A DNA stretch of 6,953 nt from JAJXTN01 sp038230895. Its GTDB lineage: Bacteria; Patescibacteriota; Saccharimonadia; Saccharimonadales; UBA4665. The position numbers and the translations under genes were made by a program. Positions 5,047-6,953 of this stretch are shown piece by piece. Within the stretch, counting starts at the first letter, position 1, and each line of letters opens with the position of its first letter. Below the pieces are notes generated by a model. It worked only from the letters and a program-made list of their open reading frames with translations. It did not search any database and was not told the DNA's origin. Where the stretch lies: contig JBBRMJ010000017.1 in assembly GCA_038230895.1 (NCBI GenBank), forward strand, positions 1 through 6,953, given 5' to 3'.

Positions 5047-5394
5047 ATGCCGATTATCAAATCAGCCAAAAAGCGCGTCAAAACCACCAAAAAAGCTACG
5101 ATTCGCAACAGCAAGACCAAGCGTAGTCTCAAAGACGCTTTCAAACTCTTCACCAAAAGCCCGAGCGCCAAGAGCCACAGTGCTGCTCAGAGCAAACTCG
5201 ACAAAGCCGTCAAAAAAGGCCTGGTTCACAAGAATAAAGCCGCTCGCCTGAAGAAGCAAGCCGCTGCCAAAGCCAAAGCCGCCGGCGTCAAAAATGTCAA
5301 AGCTGCTGCTAAGACAGTGAAGGCTTCTGCCCCTGTTAAAAAAGCCGCAGCCAAGAAAACTGCAGCCAAAAAAGCTCCAGCTAAAAAGAAATAG
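5047..5394 (+). CDS. rpsT: 30S ribosomal protein S20 with Lys/Ala-rich C-terminal extension
   Basis: S20 binds 16S rRNA at the base of the small subunit and joins early in assembly. The first part is a normal S20: MPIIKSAKKRVKTTKKATIR (1-20), NSKTKRSLKDAFKLF (21-35), then helix SAAQSKLDKAVKKGLVHKNK (45-64) and AARLKKQAAAKAKAAG (65-80). The family usually ends near 85-90 residues; here the protein runs to 115 with a tail (about 82-115) made almost only of Lys, Ala, Pro, Val and Thr, with AAKKTAAKKAPAKKK at the end, like histone H1 tails. The tail could add rRNA or DNA contacts; this is inferred. The frame, ribosome-binding site and promoter all agree with the ATG at 5047. It ends in TAG, one base from the oppositely directed holA stop. 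Confidence 0.95.
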   Translation: MPIIKSAKKRVKTTKKATIRNSKTKRSLKDAFKLFTKSPSAKSHSAAQSKLDKAVKKGLVHKNKAARLKKQAAAKAKAAGVKNVKAAAKTVKASAPVKKAAAKKTAAKKAPAKKK

Positions 5395-5395
5395 C

Positions 5396-6316
5396 CTAGC
5401 TCGCGAGTTGCAATAAGTAGTGCTGAAGGGCCTCGTCGAGGTTAAGACTACTGCGTTTGCTGCTGGCGTCGATATGAAGCAGGTCGCTAATCAGTTTTTT
5501 GAGCTGGCTCAGGCTGAGCTGGCGGGCAATGCCCTGGCTTTTTCGTACCACATAGGGATTCAATTTGGCTTCTTTGGCAATGGTCTCGGCGCTACGGTCT
5601 CCAGCAGTTTTAATTATCGCTAATACTCGTAGCTGCCAGCCGAGTAGTGCGATAATTTCTGGCGCTTCGACCTTCATTGCTCGCTGTTCGCGGTACAGTT
5701 CGAGTGCCCGACGAGCATTGCCCGCAAAGGCTGCCTCAATCAATTGGAATACCGTACTCTGCGGGTTTGCATCGGTGAGTAATTCAATGGTTTGGCGCGT
5801 GATCTGGGAGTTATAGAGCAATAGCTTATCCAGCTCATTGGCGAGTAGGCGTTGTTTCGCACCGACCCGCTCCACGAGATAACGTGCATCACTGCTGCTG
5901 AGGCTGCCCTGCTGGGCTTTGGCCTGCCCCACCAACCACTGCGTGAGTGATGACTCGTCCAGCTCGGGAAAGTCACGGAAATCGGTTTTTGCTTTCAAAA
6001 ATTTGTAATAGACCAGCCGTTTATCAAGCTTGGGCTCGACGATAATAACATCGGTGGATTCCGGTACTTCAGCCAAAAGTTGTTCAAACTTTTCCAGAAA
6101 TAATTTATTGGTACCCGGGCTGCGTATAACGACTAATTTTTTGCTCGACAGAAACGGTAGGCTGGTCAGGGCTTCTTGGATACGGCTGAATTCAGCTTCT
6201 TCACCGTCTATGCGTTCCAGGGCTAAATCGCCGTGTTCGGCGACGAAATCAGTCACCAACTGGCGCATATCATGCTGCCAGCCGAAGCTGTTTTCTCCTG
6301 TAAGCGTCGTCACCAT
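5396..6316 (-). CDS. holA: DNA polymerase III subunit delta
   Basis: The delta subunit is part of the clamp loader that opens the beta sliding clamp at primed sites; it has an AAA+-like fold without a functional ATP site. The 306-residue product (E. coli has 343) starts MVTTLTGENSFGWQHDMRQL, where GEN stands for the usual GED of the first loop. It goes on with SRIQEALTSLPFLSSKKLVV (about 44-63), the family pattern of small-residue helix, Phe-Leu and a buried strand followed by the beta-interacting region, then VIIVEPKLDKRLVYYKFLK. The later part holds LVERVGAKQRLLANELDKLL and ANPQSTVFQLIEAAFAGNAR, typical of the domain II-III junction, and a C-terminal helical collar domain with LLGWQLRVLAIIK. 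The ATG at 6316-6314 has no ribosome-binding site; a TAGAAT box six bases away hints at a leaderless message. The stop is TAG. In many bacteria holA lies next to rpsT, as here, which supports the call. Confidence 0.92.
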   Translation of the reverse strand: MVTTLTGENSFGWQHDMRQLVTDFVAEHGDLALERIDGEEAEFSRIQEALTSLPFLSSKKLVVIRSPGTNKLFLEKFEQLLAEVPESTDVIIVEPKLDKRLVYYKFLKAKTDFRDFPELDESSLTQWLVGQAKAQQGSLSSSDARYLVERVGAKQRLLANELDKLLLYNSQITRQTIELLTDANPQSTVFQLIEAAFAGNARRALELYREQRAMKVEAPEIIALLGWQLRVLAIIKTAGDRSAETIAKEAKLNPYVVRKSQGIARQLSLSQLKKLISDLLHIDASSKRSSLNLDEALQHYLLQLAS

Positions 6317-6322
6317 ATAGAT

Positions 6323-6328
6323 ATTCTA
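6323..6328 (-). promoter_or_regulatory. Possible holA -10 box (TAGAAT)
   Basis: TAGAAT on the minus strand lies six bases before the holA ATG, so the transcript would begin at the A of the start codon. The best -35 at 17 bp (TATACC, 6351-6346) is poor, and there is no TGn, so this is a weak call. Confidence 0.35.
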
Positions 6329-6368
6329 GCGTTTCTGGCGTGATCGGTATAACAAATCGTACACTCCT

Positions 6369-6397
6369 TATCTGTAAAACCTGCTATGCTACAGATA
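6369..6397. promoter_or_regulatory. 8-bp perfect inverted repeat around the otsA promoter
   Basis: TATCTGTA (6369-6376) and TACAGATA (6390-6397) are exact reverse complements 13 bases apart. A further ACAGAT follows in tandem at 6397-6402, reaching almost to the start codon. The inter-arm segment contains an extended -10, so the repeat is well placed as an operator for the trehalose gene. No regulator is known; the role is inferred. Confidence 0.5.
6382..6390 (+). promoter_or_regulatory. Possible extended -10 promoter for the trehalose gene (TGC TATGCT)
   Basis: TATGCT at 6385-6390 is preceded by TGC, the extended -10 pattern also seen upstream of other genes here. There is no good -35 at 16-18 bp, so it would depend on the TGn contact or on an activator. 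The start would be near 6397, nine bases before the ATG. Confidence 0.4.
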
Positions 6398-6405
6398 CAG
6401 ATCAT

Positions 6406-6953
6406 ATGGGACAAGTGTTGATCGTTTCTAATCGTTTGCCGGTCAGCGTGAGCAAAGTTGACGGTGAATTAGTGTTCAGTGAAAGCCTTGGCGGACTCGC
6501 GACAGGTCTATCTTCATATGTCAAAGACGGCAAAAACACTTGGGTTGGCTGGCCCGGTATTGCCAGCGATGAGCTAACCGAAGACGATAAACACGCTATC
6601 GCACACGAACTAAAAAAGCGGCGCTGTAGCCCAGTATTCCTCACCAAACGCCAAGTAGACGAGTACTATAACGGCTACAGTAATCGTGTGCTCTGGCCCC
6701 TGTTTCACAACCTGCCTTTCAAGGAAAGTATTGCGGACCAAGAACGCTGGTGGCAGACCTATCGCAGTGTGAACAGGCTGTTTGCCGAAGCAACCCTAAG
6801 CTTGGCTGAGCCCAATACCACAATCTGGGTCCATGACTACCAGCTGATGCTACTACCTGGCTTCTTGGAAGCCCAGCATAGTGGCCATATCGGCTTCTTT
6901 TCTCATATTCCTTTTCCCGCCATACGGACCTATAGTCGAGTCAATCATCCCCG
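6406..6953 (+). CDS. otsA: Alpha,alpha-trehalose-6-phosphate synthase (GT20), N-terminal 182 residues (partial)
   Basis: OtsA joins glucose from UDP-glucose to glucose 6-phosphate to give trehalose 6-phosphate, the first step to the stress protectant trehalose. Translating from the ATG at 6406 gives MGQVLIVSNRLPVSVSKVDG with substrate Arg10; LGGLATGL (28-35) with the nucleotide-sugar glycines; TWVGWPG (45-51); DEYYNGYSNRVLWPLFH (85-101) with Tyr88 and Trp97 equivalent to the glucose-6-phosphate contacts of E. coli OtsA; and WVHDYQLMLLPGFL (141-154) with Asp144, then IGFFSHIPFPA. This is the N-terminal Rossmann domain; the UDP-glucose-binding domain lies beyond the window, so I cannot tell whether a trehalose phosphatase is fused behind. 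The segment after PFPA (IRTYSRVNHP) departs from the usual family pattern. No Shine-Dalgarno is present; a predicted leader of nine bases is consistent with that. It diverges from holA across 89 bp. Confidence 0.93.
   Translation, partial: MGQVLIVSNRLPVSVSKVDGELVFSESLGGLATGLSSYVKDGKNTWVGWPGIASDELTEDDKHAIAHELKKRRCSPVFLTKRQVDEYYNGYSNRVLWPLFHNLPFKESIADQERWWQTYRSVNRLFAEATLSLAEPNTTIWVHDYQLMLLPGFLEAQHSGHIGFFSHIPFPAIRTYSRVNHP

Noticed and set aside
1..6953. UGA recoded as an amino acid
   Set aside because: The reading frames of well-conserved genes (S15, S20, TruB, HolA, PNPase and OtsA fragments) are full and contain no in-frame TGA; conserved glycine and tryptophan positions use ordinary codons.
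1..6953. Mobile element, CRISPR array, tRNA or rRNA
   Set aside because: No transposase or integrase, no terminal inverted repeats with target duplications, no regular spaced repeats of CRISPR length, and no cloverleaf or rRNA-like stretch were seen on either strand.

Overview
The window looks like bacterial chromosomal DNA from a small-genome lineage, most likely Candidate Phyla Radiation/Patescibacteria; Candidatus Saccharibacteria is my best guess. The reasons are minimal or divergent housekeeping proteins (a TruB without its PUA domain, a short HolA, a degenerate DHH protein), tight gene packing, weak or absent Shine-Dalgarno sites in front of several genes, and short leaders. The lineage is an inference from style, not from a database match. 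All frames read with the standard bacterial code. Five of the six complete genes end in TAG, one in TAA and none in TGA.

Layout, minus strand, read right to left from 4780 to 1: a DHH-like protein with a long acidic proline-rich tail (4780-2915), truB (2870-2181), an unrecognised HExxH zinc-metallopeptidase-like protein (2125-917), rpsO (821-555) and the first 129 codons of pnp (387 to the window edge). This is a version of the widespread bacterial RNA/translation cluster nrnA-truB-ribF-rpsO-pnp, but ribF is absent from its usual place and the metallopeptidase-like gene sits there, with its own strong promoter and an operator-like palindrome. The DHH protein is at the nrnA position but has lost its visible metal-binding motifs and its DHHA1 domain.

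Right part: rpsT (5047-5394, plus), with a histone-like Lys/Ala tail, diverges from the DHH gene across a 266-bp spacer that carries a potential G-quadruplex on the minus strand. rpsT converges on holA (6316-5396, minus) with one base between their stop codons. holA in turn diverges from a 5' fragment of a trehalose-6-phosphate synthase gene (6406 onward, plus) that leaves the window.

Promoters could be read for most units. Four have -35 and -10 boxes exactly 17 bp apart, and three of those have an extended TGn -10. The rpsO promoter, and a weaker candidate for holA, place the transcript start within about 3 bases of the start codon, which suggests leaderless or near-leaderless messages. No tRNA, rRNA, CRISPR array or insertion sequence was seen, nor a convincing intrinsic terminator with a U-tract. 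No stretch above 300 bases lacks a gene.
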